From Mesorhizobium helmanticense (GTDB taxonomy: Bacteria > Pseudomonadota > Alphaproteobacteria > Rhizobiales > Rhizobiaceae): 64,000 nucleotides of DNA. The translations under genes and the position numbers were made by a program. The stretch's first letter is position 1. Every line of letters begins with the position of its first letter. Below, piece by piece: positions 1-10,130 of this stretch. Location: assembly GCF_003034915.1 (NCBI RefSeq), contig NZ_PZJX01000047.1:124001-188000 (forward strand). Direction: 5' to 3'. Under the pieces are notes generated by a model. That model was not told the origin of the DNA. It did no database searches and worked only from the letters and a program-made list of their open reading frames with translations.

Positions 1-45
1 TAGTATGATAGTACTGACCACGAACTTCCTTTCGGAGACCGCCCT

Positions 46-930
46 GTGACATCACGCTTTGGCCTTTCGGCCGCCCTTGCCACGCCTTTCGATGCCTCCG
101 GGCAAATCATCATGCCCGCGATGGTCGCCCAGGCGCGCAAATGCCTGGCCGAAGGCTGCGGCAGCGTGACGCTTTTCGGCACCACCGGCGAAGGCGCGTC
201 GGTGGGTACGCAGGAACGGCGGTCCGTCACCGAGGCCATGCTGGCCGCCGGCATCGCGCCAGACCAGCTCGTTGCCGGGGTGCTGGTGGATGCCGTCGAA
301 GACGCCGCCGGGCAGGCGCGCGACGCCTTGCGGCGCGGCGCCCGCAATATCCTTCTGGCGCCGCCGAGCTACTTCAAGAATGTCGGCGACGACGGCCTGT
401 TCGGCTGGTTTTCCGCGGTGTTCGCCGCACTTGGACCGCTCGGCCGCGACGTGCTCGTCTACAACATCCCCTCCGTCACCATGGTGAAGCTGTCGCTCGG
501 CCTGATCGGCCGGTTGCGCGCCGCCTTTCCGGGCGTGGTAACCGGGGTCAAGGATTCCGGCGGCGACTGGGATTACAGCCAGGCGCTGCTTGGCGCCCAT
601 GGCGACCTGGTGATCCTGATCGGCGACGAAAGGCATCTGGCGCAAGCGGTGAGGATTGGCGCCCAGGGCGCGATCTCGGGCATGGCCAACTTCGCTGCCG
701 CCGAAATCCGCGCCATGGCCGAGAACGGCCGCGACGATCCCCGCGTCGAGCGCTTCGTGCTCGAGCTGCTCAAGCATTCGGTCATCCCGGCGGTGAAGGC
801 GATGGTGGTGCACAAGACCGGCGACGAACGCTGGCTGGCGGTTCGCCCGCCGCTGGAGCCGGTCGCCTTGCCGGAGCGGCAACGGCTTGTCGCTACTTAC
901 GACGGGCTGTTTGCGGCAATCCCGGCCTGA
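46..930 (+). CDS. DapA-like Schiff-base aldolase/lyase
   Basis: A 294-residue TIM-barrel protein of the dihydrodipicolinate synthase / N-acetylneuraminate lyase family, at the family's usual length. It starts at GTG, with GGAGA at 34-38 as ribosome site. The substrate-binding GTTGEG motif is at residues 45-50, the proton-relay Tyr is at 139 (YNIPS) and the Schiff-base Lys is at 169 (GVKDSGG). Members cleave or form 2-keto acids with pyruvate. Its position before a GntR regulator and a sugar ABC transporter suggests a sugar-acid or sialic-acid-type catabolic aldolase rather than the lysine-pathway DapA. The true substrate cannot be read from sequence. The catalytic family is secure and the pathway is inference. 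Confidence 0.9.
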   Translation: MTSRFGLSAALATPFDASGQIIMPAMVAQARKCLAEGCGSVTLFGTTGEGASVGTQERRSVTEAMLAAGIAPDQLVAGVLVDAVEDAAGQARDALRRGARNILLAPPSYFKNVGDDGLFGWFSAVFAALGPLGRDVLVYNIPSVTMVKLSLGLIGRLRAAFPGVVTGVKDSGGDWDYSQALLGAHGDLVILIGDERHLAQAVRIGAQGAISGMANFAAAEIRAMAENGRDDPRVERFVLELLKHSVIPAVKAMVVHKTGDERWLAVRPPLEPVALPERQRLVATYDGLFAAIPA

Positions 931-964
931 ACGGCACAGGAAGCGCCAGGATATCGGTTTCAAG

Positions 965-1624
965 ATGGGCAACGGCAACGAACTGACCAACCTCCGGGAA
1001 AAGGCCTATGCCAGCTTCACGCGGCATTTGCTGGCCCGCGATTTGCTGCCGGGCCAGTTCGTGTCGCAACGCGAACTCGTCGCCTTCACCGGACTGCCGC
1101 TCGGCGCCATCCGCGAGATCGTTCCGCGCCTCGAGGCCGAGGGATTGCTGACGACGATCCCGCAGCGCGGCATGCAGATCGCGCATATCGACATCAGCCT
1201 GATCCGCGAGGCTTTCCAGTTCCGCCTGTTCATGGAACGCGAAGCGGTCGCTTTGTTCACCACCAGTGCGTCCGACGCCGAGCTTGCCCGCTTGCGGCGC
1301 GAGCATGAGGACATGCTGGCCCAGGCGCTGGCCGAGACGCCGACACCGGAAATGGAAGCCAAGGCGCAGACTGTCGACTGGGCCATGCACGACACCTTCA
1401 TCAATGCGCTCGGCAACGAAATCATCGCCAAGGCCTATCTGGTCAACTCGGTGAAGATCCGGCTGATCCACCAGGAGCGCTTCCGCATCGACGGCCGCGT
1501 CGTGCCGGTGATGCGCGAACATCTGGCGGTGATCGAGGCACTCGAAAGCCGCGACCCGCGGAAGGCGGTCGAGGCCATCAGCGCGCATATCGACAATGCG
1601 CGCCGGCTGGCGCTCCAGATCTGA
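965..1624 (+). CDS. GntR family regulator (FCD type)
   Basis: A 219-residue DNA-binding regulator. The N-terminal winged helix (about residues 10-75) includes the recognition segment around SQRELVAFTGLPLGAIREIV. The C-terminal all-helical FCD ligand domain (about 80-215) carries the typical FRLFMEREAVALF start. The ATG at 965 is preferred over an upstream in-frame start at 887, because 887 lies inside the aldolase gene and adds a non-family N terminus. The gene lies 35 bp after the aldolase and 60 bp before the SBP gene, so it most likely controls this catabolic cluster. FCD regulators of this kind usually respond to an organic acid or sugar acid; the effector is unknown. Confidence 0.9.
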   Translation: MGNGNELTNLREKAYASFTRHLLARDLLPGQFVSQRELVAFTGLPLGAIREIVPRLEAEGLLTTIPQRGMQIAHIDISLIREAFQFRLFMEREAVALFTTSASDAELARLRREHEDMLAQALAETPTPEMEAKAQTVDWAMHDTFINALGNEIIAKAYLVNSVKIRLIHQERFRIDGRVVPVMREHLAVIEALESRDPRKAVEAISAHIDNARRLALQI

Positions 1625-1685
1625 GGAAGCATGAGCGCGCCGCAGCCGCGGCGCAATCGACAACGACAGCAACCGGGAGGAAAAA

Positions 1686-3023
1686 ATGTCGTACAATCCG
1701 TTCAACCCAACCAGAAGGCAATTGCTTCAGGGAACCGCGGCACTGGCCGCCGCCGGCCTTGCCGGCCTGCGCCCCGGCTTTGCCGCCGATGTCGACTGGA
1801 AGCGCTTTGCCGGCACGACGCTCGACGTCAATCTGGTGAAGAGCCCGCGCAGCGACACCATCCTGAAGTACCTCGCCGAATTCGAGGAATTGACCGGCAT
1901 CAAGGTCAATGCCGAGGCGACGCCCGAACAGCAGCAGCGCCAGAAGACGGTGATCGAGCTGAGCTCCGGCAAGCCGAGCTTCGACGTCGTGCATCTGAGC
2001 TATCACGTGCAGAAGCGGCAGTTCGAGAAGGGCGGCTGGCTGGCCGACATTTCCGGCTACCTTGCCGACCCCAGCCTTACCGATCCAGGGCTTGTCGAAG
2101 GCGATTTCGCCGAGGCCGGCATGCTGTTCGCCAAGGATGGCCAGGGCGTGCTGCGCTCGCTGCCGTTCTCGGTGGACTACTGGATCCTCTATTGGAACAA
2201 GGAACTGTTCGAAGCCAAGGGCCTCAAATACCCCGAGACATTCGAGCAACTGGTGGTCGCCGCCGAAGCGCTGACCGACCCGTCGAGCAACACTTTCGGC
2301 TTCGTCGCCCGCGGCATCAAGAACGCCAACACGCCGGTGTGGACGTCACTGATGCTTGGTTACGACATGACGCCGCTCGACGCCCAGGGCAAGCTTCGTA
2401 CCACCTCGCCGGAGGCGATCGAGGCCGCCAGCCTCTATCAGCGCCTGATGACCAAGTCGGCCCCTCCAGGCGTCACCGGCTTCAACTGGGCCGAGGCGCA
2501 GTCCGCCTTCCTGCAAGGCAAGATCGGCATGTGGTTCGATGGCGTCGGCTTTGCCCCGCCGATGGAAAATCCGGAAAAGTCGCGCGTGGTCGGCAAGGTT
2601 GGTTACGGCGTGATGCCAAAAGGCCCCAAGGCGCATGCCTCGGGCACCTTCGGCGACGGCATCGGCGTGACGGCCGCCAGCGAAAAGAAGGAGGCTGCCT
2701 ATCTCTTCTGCCAGTGGGCGGTGTCGCCTGCCATGGGCGCGCGCCTGCTGCAGGCCGGCGCCGGCGTGCCGTTCCGCAAATCGGTGCTGGAGGATCCCAA
2801 GGTGCGCGAAGGCGTCACCATGCCGGCGAGCTGGCTGGACGCAGTGGTCGGCTCCGGCAATGTCAGTCGGCTGGCGCTGCCGGTCATCATCCCGGTCACC
2901 GAGTTCCGCGACATCTACGGCGTGGCGCTGACCAACATGATCGCCGGCGCCGATCCCGCCGATGAGCTGAAGAAGGCCACCGAGCAATTCCAGCCGGTTC
3001 TCGACAGGAGCGAGCAAGGCTGA
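1686..3023 (+). CDS. sugar ABC transporter substrate-binding protein
   Basis: A 445-residue periplasmic solute-binding protein of the family-1 (MalE/UgpB-like) type. The N terminus is a twin-arginine signal (TRRQLLQG at residues 9-16, then an Ala-rich stretch), with a likely cleavage after about residue 33. A strong GGAGG lies five bases before the ATG. It is the first gene of an SBP-permease-permease-ATPase set; its TGA overlaps the ATG of the next gene. The substrate is unknown. The aldolase and GntR neighbours suggest an oligosaccharide or sugar derivative. Confidence 0.93.
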   Translation: MSYNPFNPTRRQLLQGTAALAAAGLAGLRPGFAADVDWKRFAGTTLDVNLVKSPRSDTILKYLAEFEELTGIKVNAEATPEQQQRQKTVIELSSGKPSFDVVHLSYHVQKRQFEKGGWLADISGYLADPSLTDPGLVEGDFAEAGMLFAKDGQGVLRSLPFSVDYWILYWNKELFEAKGLKYPETFEQLVVAAEALTDPSSNTFGFVARGIKNANTPVWTSLMLGYDMTPLDAQGKLRTTSPEAIEAASLYQRLMTKSAPPGVTGFNWAEAQSAFLQGKIGMWFDGVGFAPPMENPEKSRVVGKVGYGVMPKGPKAHASGTFGDGIGVTAASEKKEAAYLFCQWAVSPAMGARLLQAGAGVPFRKSVLEDPKVREGVTMPASWLDAVVGSGNVSRLALPVIIPVTEFRDIYGVALTNMIAGADPADELKKATEQFQPVLDRSEQG

Positions 3024-3961
3024 TGTCGGCCATCACCCCAGAACGCACCGGGGTCACGACGCAGGCAATCGAAGGGGGCCAGCCGGTTCGGCTGGCTCCC
3101 AACTATTGGCCCTTCGTCGTTCCGGCTCTCGTCGTCGTCGGCGCCGTGATCGTCTTTCCCTGGGCGTTCACGCTGTGGATGAGCGTCAACCGCTGGACGC
3201 TCGGCCAGTCGCGAAGCTTTGCCGGGATGGAGAACTATCTGCGCCTGGCAAGCGACGCCCGGTTCTGGGAATCGCTTTGGCATACATTGACCTACACATT
3301 CCTGTCGGTTGCAGCACCGATGGTCCTCGGCACCATCGCCGCGCTGATCTTCGACGCCAGGTTTCCGCTGCGCGGCCTGCTGCGCGCCGTCTTCGTGATG
3401 CCGATGATGGCGACGCCCGTGGCGGTCGCGCTGGTCTGGACCATGATGTTCCATCCGCAGCTCGGCGTGCTCAACTACCTTCTGTCGCTGGTCGGCATCC
3501 CGGCGCAGGAATGGATCTTCAATGCCAATACGGTCATTCCCTCGCTGGTCGCGGTCGAGACCTGGCAGTGGACGCCGCTGGTGATGCTGATCGTGCTGGG
3601 CGGGCTGGCCTCGGTGCCGCGCGAGCCCTTCGAGAGCGCCGAGATCGACGGCGCCAATGTCTGGCAGCAGTTCCGCTACCTCACTCTGCCGATGATCGCG
3701 CCTTTCCTGATGATCGCCGTCATCATCCGCTCGATCGATGCGCTGAAGAGCTTCGACATCATCTATGCGATGACGCAGGGCGGGCCGGGCACCGCGTCGG
3801 AAACCATCAACATCTATCTCTACAACACCGCCTTCTCCTACTACGACATCGGCTATGGCTCGGCCATGGCCGTGGTGTTCTTCGTCGTCATCGTGGCCCT
3901 GTCCTTCATCCTGCTGATGCTGCGCCAGCGCTCGCGTTGGATCGACCAGGAGGGCAAATAG
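3023..3961 (+). CDS. sugar ABC transporter permease (MalF-like)
   Basis: A 312-residue inner-membrane permease of the CUT1 class. It has an N-terminal cytosolic stretch, then about six membrane segments starting near residue 30 (YWPFVVPALVVVGAVIVFPW). The EAA loop that contacts the ATPase is near residue 210 (ESAEIDGANVWQQFRYLTLP). It overlaps the SBP stop by one base (TGATG), which implies translational coupling. It pairs with the following permease to form the channel. Confidence 0.93.
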   Translation: MSAITPERTGVTTQAIEGGQPVRLAPNYWPFVVPALVVVGAVIVFPWAFTLWMSVNRWTLGQSRSFAGMENYLRLASDARFWESLWHTLTYTFLSVAAPMVLGTIAALIFDARFPLRGLLRAVFVMPMMATPVAVALVWTMMFHPQLGVLNYLLSLVGIPAQEWIFNANTVIPSLVAVETWQWTPLVMLIVLGGLASVPREPFESAEIDGANVWQQFRYLTLPMIAPFLMIAVIIRSIDALKSFDIIYAMTQGGPGTASETINIYLYNTAFSYYDIGYGSAMAVVFFVVIVALSFILLMLRQRSRWIDQEGK

Positions 3962-4783
3962 ATGAGCTCACGGATTCTCAACCGGATCGGCCTGTTCTTC
4001 GCGGCGCTGGTCCTCGTCTCGCCGGCGATCCTGTTCTTCCTCTGGATGATCTCGCTGTCGCTGAAGTTCGAGATCGACAACGGCGCCTACCCGCCGATCC
4101 TCATTCCCGAGCGCCTGGCCTGGTCGAACTATGCAAAGGTGTTCGAGGAAAACAATTTCCTGCTCTATCTCTGGAATTCGGTTCTGGTGACCGGTACGGC
4201 GACGCTGCTGGCGCTGCTGATCGGCGTGCCGGCCGGCTACGGCATCGCCCGGCTCAAGGCGGAACGCTCGGCTGTCGTCATCATGATCGCCCGCATGACG
4301 CCGGGGCTTTCCTATCTCATCCCGCTGTTCCTGCTGTTCCAATGGCTGGGCATCCTCGGCACGCTGTGGCCGCAGATCATCATCCACCTGGTGGTGACGG
4401 TGCCGATCGTCGTCTGGGTGATGATCGGTTATTTCGAGACGACGCCGATGGAACTGGAAGAGGCCGCCAACATCGACGGCGCCAGCGCCTGGCAAGTGTT
4501 CCGGCTGGTCGCCCTGCCGATCGCCAAGCCTGGCATCGTCGTCGCCTTCATCCTGTCGGTCATCTTCTCGTGGAACAATTTCGTTTTCGGCGTGGTGCTC
4601 GCCAGCCGCGAGACGCGGACATTGCCGGTCGCCGTCTACAACATGCTGTCCTACGAGCAGGTGAGCTGGGGACCGCTCGCGGCGGCAGCCCTGGTGGTGA
4701 CGCTGCCGGTGCTGGTGCTGACCATGTTCGCGCAACGGCAGATCGTCGCGGGGCTGACCGCGGGCGCCGTCAAGGGCGGTTGA
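3962..4783 (+). CDS. carbohydrate ABC transporter permease (MalG-like)
   Basis: A 273-residue second CUT1 permease that starts directly after the stop of the first one. About six membrane segments are visible, with the first near residues 8-31. The EAA motif is near residue 160 (ELEEAANIDGASAWQVFRLV). The spacing indicates one operon with the SBP, the first permease and the downstream ATPase. Confidence 0.93.
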   Translation: MSSRILNRIGLFFAALVLVSPAILFFLWMISLSLKFEIDNGAYPPILIPERLAWSNYAKVFEENNFLLYLWNSVLVTGTATLLALLIGVPAGYGIARLKAERSAVVIMIARMTPGLSYLIPLFLLFQWLGILGTLWPQIIIHLVVTVPIVVWVMIGYFETTPMELEEAANIDGASAWQVFRLVALPIAKPGIVVAFILSVIFSWNNFVFGVVLASRETRTLPVAVYNMLSYEQVSWGPLAAAALVVTLPVLVLTMFAQRQIVAGLTAGAVKGG

Positions 4784-4821
4784 GCACCCGCCCGACATCA
4801 CTCTTTTTGCGGAGACATCCC

Positions 4822-5886
<1,065 letters not shown>

Positions 5887-5903
5887 GCGTCCTTCGTGGA
5901 CGC
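5887..5903. terminator. hairpin between convergent genes
   Basis: GCGTCC (5887-5892) pairs with GGACGC (5898-5903) across a TTCGT loop, exactly between the convergent ABC ATPase and SDR stop codons. No clear T-run follows, so it is a weak or bidirectional terminator candidate. Confidence 0.4.
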
Positions 5904-5904
5904 A

Positions 5905-6663
5905 CTATCCGCCGATCTGGTCGAGAAACGGCAGATTGCCGGCCATCAATCCGGCGTCGACATTGAGCGTCGTGCCGGTGATGCCATTGGCAAAGGGCGA
6001 CGCCAGGAAGACCGCGGCGCGGGCGACTTCCACCGGTTCGACCAGCCTGCCGAGCGGATAGAGCTTGCCGACGGCGGCGAGGATCTCCGGCTTCTGCGCA
6101 AGGCGATGTTCCCAGGCGCCGGTGCGGATCGAGCCGGGAATGACGGCGTTGGCGCGAATGCCATTGCGGCCTTCCTCGGTGGCAATGGCGCGCATCCAGG
6201 CGTTGAGCGCCGCCTTGGCCGCGGCATAGGCCGGGTTGCCGAAATGCGCCTGCGCGTTGACCGAGGAGATAAAGACGAAGGCGGCGCCCTGCTTCTGGTT
6301 GCGCATGGCGGGCAGCAGCGCCTGCGACAGGAGTGCTGCGCTGCGGAAATTTAGGTCCATCTCATGGTCGAGCGCGGCGAGCGAAACGTCGGCGAGTGTT
6401 TCCGCCCGCGTCCAGCCGGCGTTCGAGATGATTGCGGCCGGCGGATTGCCCTTGCCAATGCGGCCGGCAAACGATGCGACAGCCTGGTCATCGAGCAGGT
6501 CGAAATGATGCGCCTCGGCAATTGCCGTCGCGGTCAGGTCGGTGCCCTCGCGATCGCAGGCGATCACCCTTGCCCCGCAGGCCGACAAGACCGCGACCAG
6601 GGCGCTGCCGACGCCGCCGGCGGCGCCGGTCACGACCACGCCGCGGCCACCGAAATCGATCAT
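5905..6663 (-). CDS. SDR family oxidoreductase
   Basis: A 252-residue short-chain dehydrogenase/reductase, at the usual length of the classical family. The cofactor motif TGAAGGVG is at residues 12-19, NAG at 81-83, the catalytic Ser at about 133-134, Tyr146 and Lys150 (YAAAK). The start at 6663 (MIDFGGRG) is chosen because it sits directly before the first beta strand; an in-frame extension to 6771 adds unrelated sequence. The N terminus faces ridA across a gap that holds a long inverted repeat (6773-6814). It probably oxidises a sugar or sugar alcohol of the local pathway, which is inference. Confidence 0.9.
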   Translation of the reverse strand: MIDFGGRGVVVTGAAGGVGSALVAVLSACGARVIACDREGTDLTATAIAEAHHFDLLDDQAVASFAGRIGKGNPPAAIISNAGWTRAETLADVSLAALDHEMDLNFRSAALLSQALLPAMRNQKQGAAFVFISSVNAQAHFGNPAYAAAKAALNAWMRAIATEEGRNGIRANAVIPGSIRTGAWEHRLAQKPEILAAVGKLYPLGRLVEPVEVARAAVFLASPFANGITGTTLNVDAGLMAGNLPFLDQIGG

Positions 6664-6772
6664 AGGGCTCCTCGCTTGTTTCTCACTCGATCCTCCCCTG
6701 CCGAATCGCTTGACGCAACCGCCTGGTAAAGTGCCTGGTGCAACGGTTGGCGTGCAGGATGCTGACGCCACT

Positions 6773-6814
6773 GTAATAAAGCAACATAAATTCCAAAGAA
6801 TGTTGCTTTCTTAC
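6773..6814. promoter_or_regulatory. 15-bp inverted repeat, candidate operator
   Basis: GTAATAAAGCAACAT (6773-6787) and ATGTTGCTTTCTTAC (6800-6814) are inverted copies with one mismatch, separated by 12 AT-rich bases. The element lies in the divergent gap between the SDR gene (start 6663) and ridA (start 6923). A half-site differing at one base from the right arm's complement (GTAGGAAAGCAACAT) occurs at 13505-13519, upstream of the RpiR regulator gene. This suggests that RpiR binds both places. The operator role is inference from repeat structure and location. Confidence 0.55.
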
Positions 6815-6922
6815 AAAGCCTGTTTGAGAATCGTCTGGACAGGCGTAAACCGTCGCCGAGGAAACCGGCAAATGGCGCTATCGGAAGATCGCGCCGTGTC
6901 GCGCATGAACAGGAGGCTTTTC

Positions 6923-7288
6923 TTGCCCAAGCAATGTTTTGGAACATCCCATGTGCCGCTGTCGCCGGCGGTGCGGGCCGGCGACTTCGTCTATGTCTCC
7001 GGCCAGGTGCCGGTCGGCGGCGACGGTGTGGTGGTCAAGGGCGGTATCGTCGAGCAGACCGAGCAGGTGCTTTCGAATGTGAAGGCGGCGTTGGCGCTGG
7101 CCGGCTGCATCATGGACGACGTGGTCAAGACGACGGTCTGGCTTGAGGACGCGCGCGATTTCGGCGCCTTCAATGCCGTCTATGCCAGGCATTTTCCAAA
7201 GGATCCGCCGGCCCGCACCACGGTGGAGTCGCGGCTGATGATCGACATCAAGATCGAGGTCGAAGCCGTCGCCTACCGGCCGCTCTGA
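6923..7288 (+). CDS. RidA family protein (start at TTG)
   Basis: A RidA/YjgF/UK114-family protein of about 121 residues. The family trimer hydrolyses reactive enamine/imine intermediates released by PLP enzymes, or acts as a catabolic deaminase. Family signatures are the SPAVRAGDFVYVSGQVP segment and the C-terminal PARTTVESRL region with the substrate-binding Arg. The start is set at TTG 6923, because a perfect AGGAGG lies at 6911-6916, six bases before it. ATG 6905 and ATG 6872 are in frame but lack this support. It begins a plus-strand set with the M81 and metallohydrolase genes. Confidence 0.87.
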   Translation: MPKQCFGTSHVPLSPAVRAGDFVYVSGQVPVGGDGVVVKGGIVEQTEQVLSNVKAALALAGCIMDDVVKTTVWLEDARDFGAFNAVYARHFPKDPPARTTVESRLMIDIKIEVEAVAYRPL

Positions 7289-7337
7289 GCGGCGCCGACA
7301 AGGACAGCCGACAGGGACAGAAACGGGAACAGCCGCC

Positions 7338-8831
7338 ATGCGTGTCTTCACGGCCTCGCTTGCCACCGAGACGAACACCTTCTCGCCGGTCTCGACCGAC
7401 CGCTCGTCCTTCGAGATGGCATTCTACGCACCGCCGGGAAAGCATCCGGAAACGCCGACGCTGTGCTCCGCGCCGATCCCCGTGCTGCGCCGGCGGGCCA
7501 GGGAAGAAGGCTTCACCCTGATCGAAGGCACCGCGACCTGGGCCGAACCCGGCGGCTATGTCCGGCTCGACGTCTATGAGGCGCTGCGCGACGAGATCCT
7601 CGATCAGTTGCGGGCGGCGATGCCGGTGGATTGCGTCGTGCTCGGCCTGCATGGCGCGATGATCGCGCGCGGGCTGGACGATTGCGAAGGCGACCTGCTG
7701 GCCCGGGTGCGCGAGATCGTCGGCCCCAAGGTGATCATCGCCGCCGAACTCGATCCGCATAGCCATCTGACAAAGAAGCGCGTGGCGGCGGCCGACATAC
7801 TGGCGGCGTTCCTCGAATTTCCGCATACCGATTTCGTCGAGCGCGCCGAGCATGTCGTCGAGCTGGCGCTGGCAGCAGCGCGCGGCAGGATCCGGCCGGT
7901 CATCTCGGCCTTCGACTGCCGGATGATCGACGTGTTCCCGACCAGCCGCGAGCCGATGCGCTCCTTCGTCGACCGGATCAAGGCGCTGCAGGGCAAGCAC
8001 GGCATCCTGTCGGTGTCGCTGATCCACGGGTTTCTGGCCGGCGACACCGCCGAGACCGGGACGCAGCTCCTGGTGGTCAGCGACAATGACCGCACCGCCG
8101 GCGATGCGCTGGCCGAGCGGCTTGGCCGGGAGGTTTTCGCCATGCGCGGCTCGACGGCGATGCGCAGCGTGACGGTCGGCGAGGCGATCGAGCGGGTCAG
8201 GGCAGGCGGCCATGGCGACAAGCCGTTCGTGCTCGCTGACATGTGGGACAATCCCGGCGGCGGTACCGCCGGCGACAACACCGTGCTGCTGCATGCGCTG
8301 GTCGACAGCGGCATCAAAAGTGCTGGCGTGGCCACGATCTGGGATCCGCAGGCCGTGGCGCGGGCGCAAGGCGCCGGCGAAGGCACGGTGCTCGACATCC
8401 GCATCGGCGGCAAAACGAGCGTTGCCAGCGGCATGCCCTTCGACGGCACGTTCGAGGTCCGCCGCCTGGCGCCCGATGCCTGGCAGTCGTTCGGGTCGAG
8501 CCTGGTGCCGCTCGGCCCCTCGGCGGTGCTGCGCCTGGCAGGCACCGAGATCGACATCGTCATCAACACCAACCGCACGCAGACCTTCGAGCCCGACATC
8601 TTCTCCAATCTCGGCATCGACCCGCTGAGCAAGCAGGTGCTGCTCATCAAATCGACCAACCATTTCCATGCCGGCTTCGTGCCCGTCGCGCGTGAAATCA
8701 TCTATGTCGCGGTCGAGGGCTGCTATCCCAACAACCCCGTCACCACGCCCTACCGCAAGCTCAAGCGCCCGATCTGGCCGATCGTGGCAGACCCTTTTGG
8801 GACTGGCAGCTCTGGCGAGGCCGCGGCCTGA
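7338..8831 (+). CDS. M81 family metallopeptidase (MlrC-like)
   Basis: A 497-residue protein of the M81/MlrC family, named after the Zn enzyme of microcystin degradation. The N-terminal domain begins RVFTASLATETNTFSP; the AAELDPHSHLT segment near residues 135-145 carries a probable metal-binding Asp/His pair. The C-terminal half is the MlrC_C domain (DMWDNPGGGTAGDNT near 300). It starts 50 bp after ridA and is followed 36 bp later by a COG3964-type hydrolase. Most family members have no known substrate. In this context it may hydrolyse an amide or small cyclic compound rather than a peptide, which is inference. Confidence 0.88.
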   Translation: MRVFTASLATETNTFSPVSTDRSSFEMAFYAPPGKHPETPTLCSAPIPVLRRRAREEGFTLIEGTATWAEPGGYVRLDVYEALRDEILDQLRAAMPVDCVVLGLHGAMIARGLDDCEGDLLARVREIVGPKVIIAAELDPHSHLTKKRVAAADILAAFLEFPHTDFVERAEHVVELALAAARGRIRPVISAFDCRMIDVFPTSREPMRSFVDRIKALQGKHGILSVSLIHGFLAGDTAETGTQLLVVSDNDRTAGDALAERLGREVFAMRGSTAMRSVTVGEAIERVRAGGHGDKPFVLADMWDNPGGGTAGDNTVLLHALVDSGIKSAGVATIWDPQAVARAQGAGEGTVLDIRIGGKTSVASGMPFDGTFEVRRLAPDAWQSFGSSLVPLGPSAVLRLAGTEIDIVINTNRTQTFEPDIFSNLGIDPLSKQVLLIKSTNHFHAGFVPVAREIIYVAVEGCYPNNPVTTPYRKLKRPIWPIVADPFGTGSSGEAAA

Positions 8832-8867
8832 AGCCGGCTTTGTTTCTCAACCGGAGGCTAGGCATCG

Positions 8868-10103
8868 ATGCAATTTGATCTCCTGCTGAAGGGCGGCCGC
8901 CTGATCGACCCGGCGTCCGGGCTCGACGCGCCGCGCGATCTCGCCATCACCAATGGCCGCATCGCCGCGATCGACGCCGACATCCCGTTCGAACGCGCCG
9001 CGCGCGTCATCGACGCCAGCGGCTCCATCGTCGCGCCCGGCCTCATCGACCTGCACAGCCATGTCTATTGGGGCGGCACCTCGCTTGGCGTCGATGCCGA
9101 CCGTCTTGCCGCAAGGAGCGGCACCACCACCTTCATCGATGCGGGAAGTGCTGGCGCCGGCAATATCCTCGGCTTTCGCCGCCATGTCATCGAGCGCTCG
9201 AAAGTCCGCATCCTGGCCTATGTCAACATTTCCTTTGCCGGCATCTTCGGCTTCTCGCACAGCGTGGCGGTCGGCGAATGCAGTGACCTCCGGCTCTGCG
9301 AACCGCGTGAGACGGTGGCGGCGGTGCGCGAGCACGCGGACGTGGTCGTCGGCGTCAAGGTGCGCTCGGGCCGCCATGCCGGCGGCACCAGCGGCATCGC
9401 GCCGGTGGATCTGGCGCTGGAGGCAGCCGACCAGGCGGGCCTGCCGCTGATGGCGCATATAGACGAGCCGCCGCCCGGCCGCTCGGAAGTGCTGCCGCGC
9501 CTGCGCAAGGGCGATATCCTCACCCACTGCTTCCGGCCGTTTCCCAATGCGCCGGTGTTCGCCTCGGGCGCGGTGCGGCCCGATATGCGGCTGGCGCGCG
9601 AGCGCGGCGTCATCTTCGACATCGGCCACGGCATGGGCTCGTTCGACTTCGAGGTCGCCAAGGCGATGCTGAAGGAGGGGCTGGCGCCCGACGTGATCAG
9701 CAGCGACGTGCATCTCTATTGCGTCGACGGCCCGGCCTTCGACATCCTGGTCTGCATGTCGAAACTGCTGGCGCTGGGGATGCCGCTGGTGGAGGTCTTG
9801 CGCGCGGCGACGCAGCGGCCGGCGGCAGCGATCGCCAGGCCCCATCTCGGCACGCTCAAGGTGGGAGGCGTCGGCGACGTCGCGGTGCTGCGGCTGCGCT
9901 CGGGTAGCTTCACCTTCGTCGATTCGCTCGGCGCGGCGCTGGTCGCAGAGCAACGGCTGGTCTCGGACGGCATCGTGATCGGCGGCACCTGGTGGCCGAA
10001 CGAGGCGGCGGATGACCTCAGCGACACCGAACGCTTCGAAGCGCATGCAAGGCATAGCCATGTCGAGGTTGCTGCCCGGCATTTCGGGCACAGCCACGAT
10101 TGA
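8868..10103 (+). CDS. amidohydrolase-superfamily deacetylase (COG3964 type)
   Basis: A 411-residue metal-dependent hydrolase. The HxH pair is His63/His65 (DLHSHVYW). The probable bridging Lys is at 164, metal His residues at 197 and 220 and the catalytic Asp at 280 (VISSDVH). The set fits the dihydroorotase-like, COG3964 branch. Members of that branch, such as Atu3266, were once annotated as dihydroorotases but act on acetylated hydroxy- or amino-acid substrates. It is the third gene of the ridA-M81 set. A short hairpin overlaps the stop codon (10089-10110), and a palindromic repeat follows. Confidence 0.86.
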   Translation: MQFDLLLKGGRLIDPASGLDAPRDLAITNGRIAAIDADIPFERAARVIDASGSIVAPGLIDLHSHVYWGGTSLGVDADRLAARSGTTTFIDAGSAGAGNILGFRRHVIERSKVRILAYVNISFAGIFGFSHSVAVGECSDLRLCEPRETVAAVREHADVVVGVKVRSGRHAGGTSGIAPVDLALEAADQAGLPLMAHIDEPPPGRSEVLPRLRKGDILTHCFRPFPNAPVFASGAVRPDMRLARERGVIFDIGHGMGSFDFEVAKAMLKEGLAPDVISSDVHLYCVDGPAFDILVCMSKLLALGMPLVEVLRAATQRPAAAIARPHLGTLKVGGVGDVAVLRLRSGSFTFVDSLGAALVAEQRLVSDGIVIGGTWWPNEAADDLSDTERFEAHARHSHVEVAARHFGHSHD

Positions 10104-10130
10104 GGCTGTGCCTGTGCGGGCGCTACGGGA

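Noticed and set aside
3106..4821. Long in-frame extension upstream of the ABC ATPase gene
   Set aside because: It lies over the two permease genes in another frame, is Arg/Ala/Asp-rich and has no family features; the ATPase starts at 4822.
7248..8669. 473-codon minus-strand frame over the M81 gene
   Set aside because: His/Arg/Asp-rich composition typical of the antisense of a GC-rich gene; no motifs.
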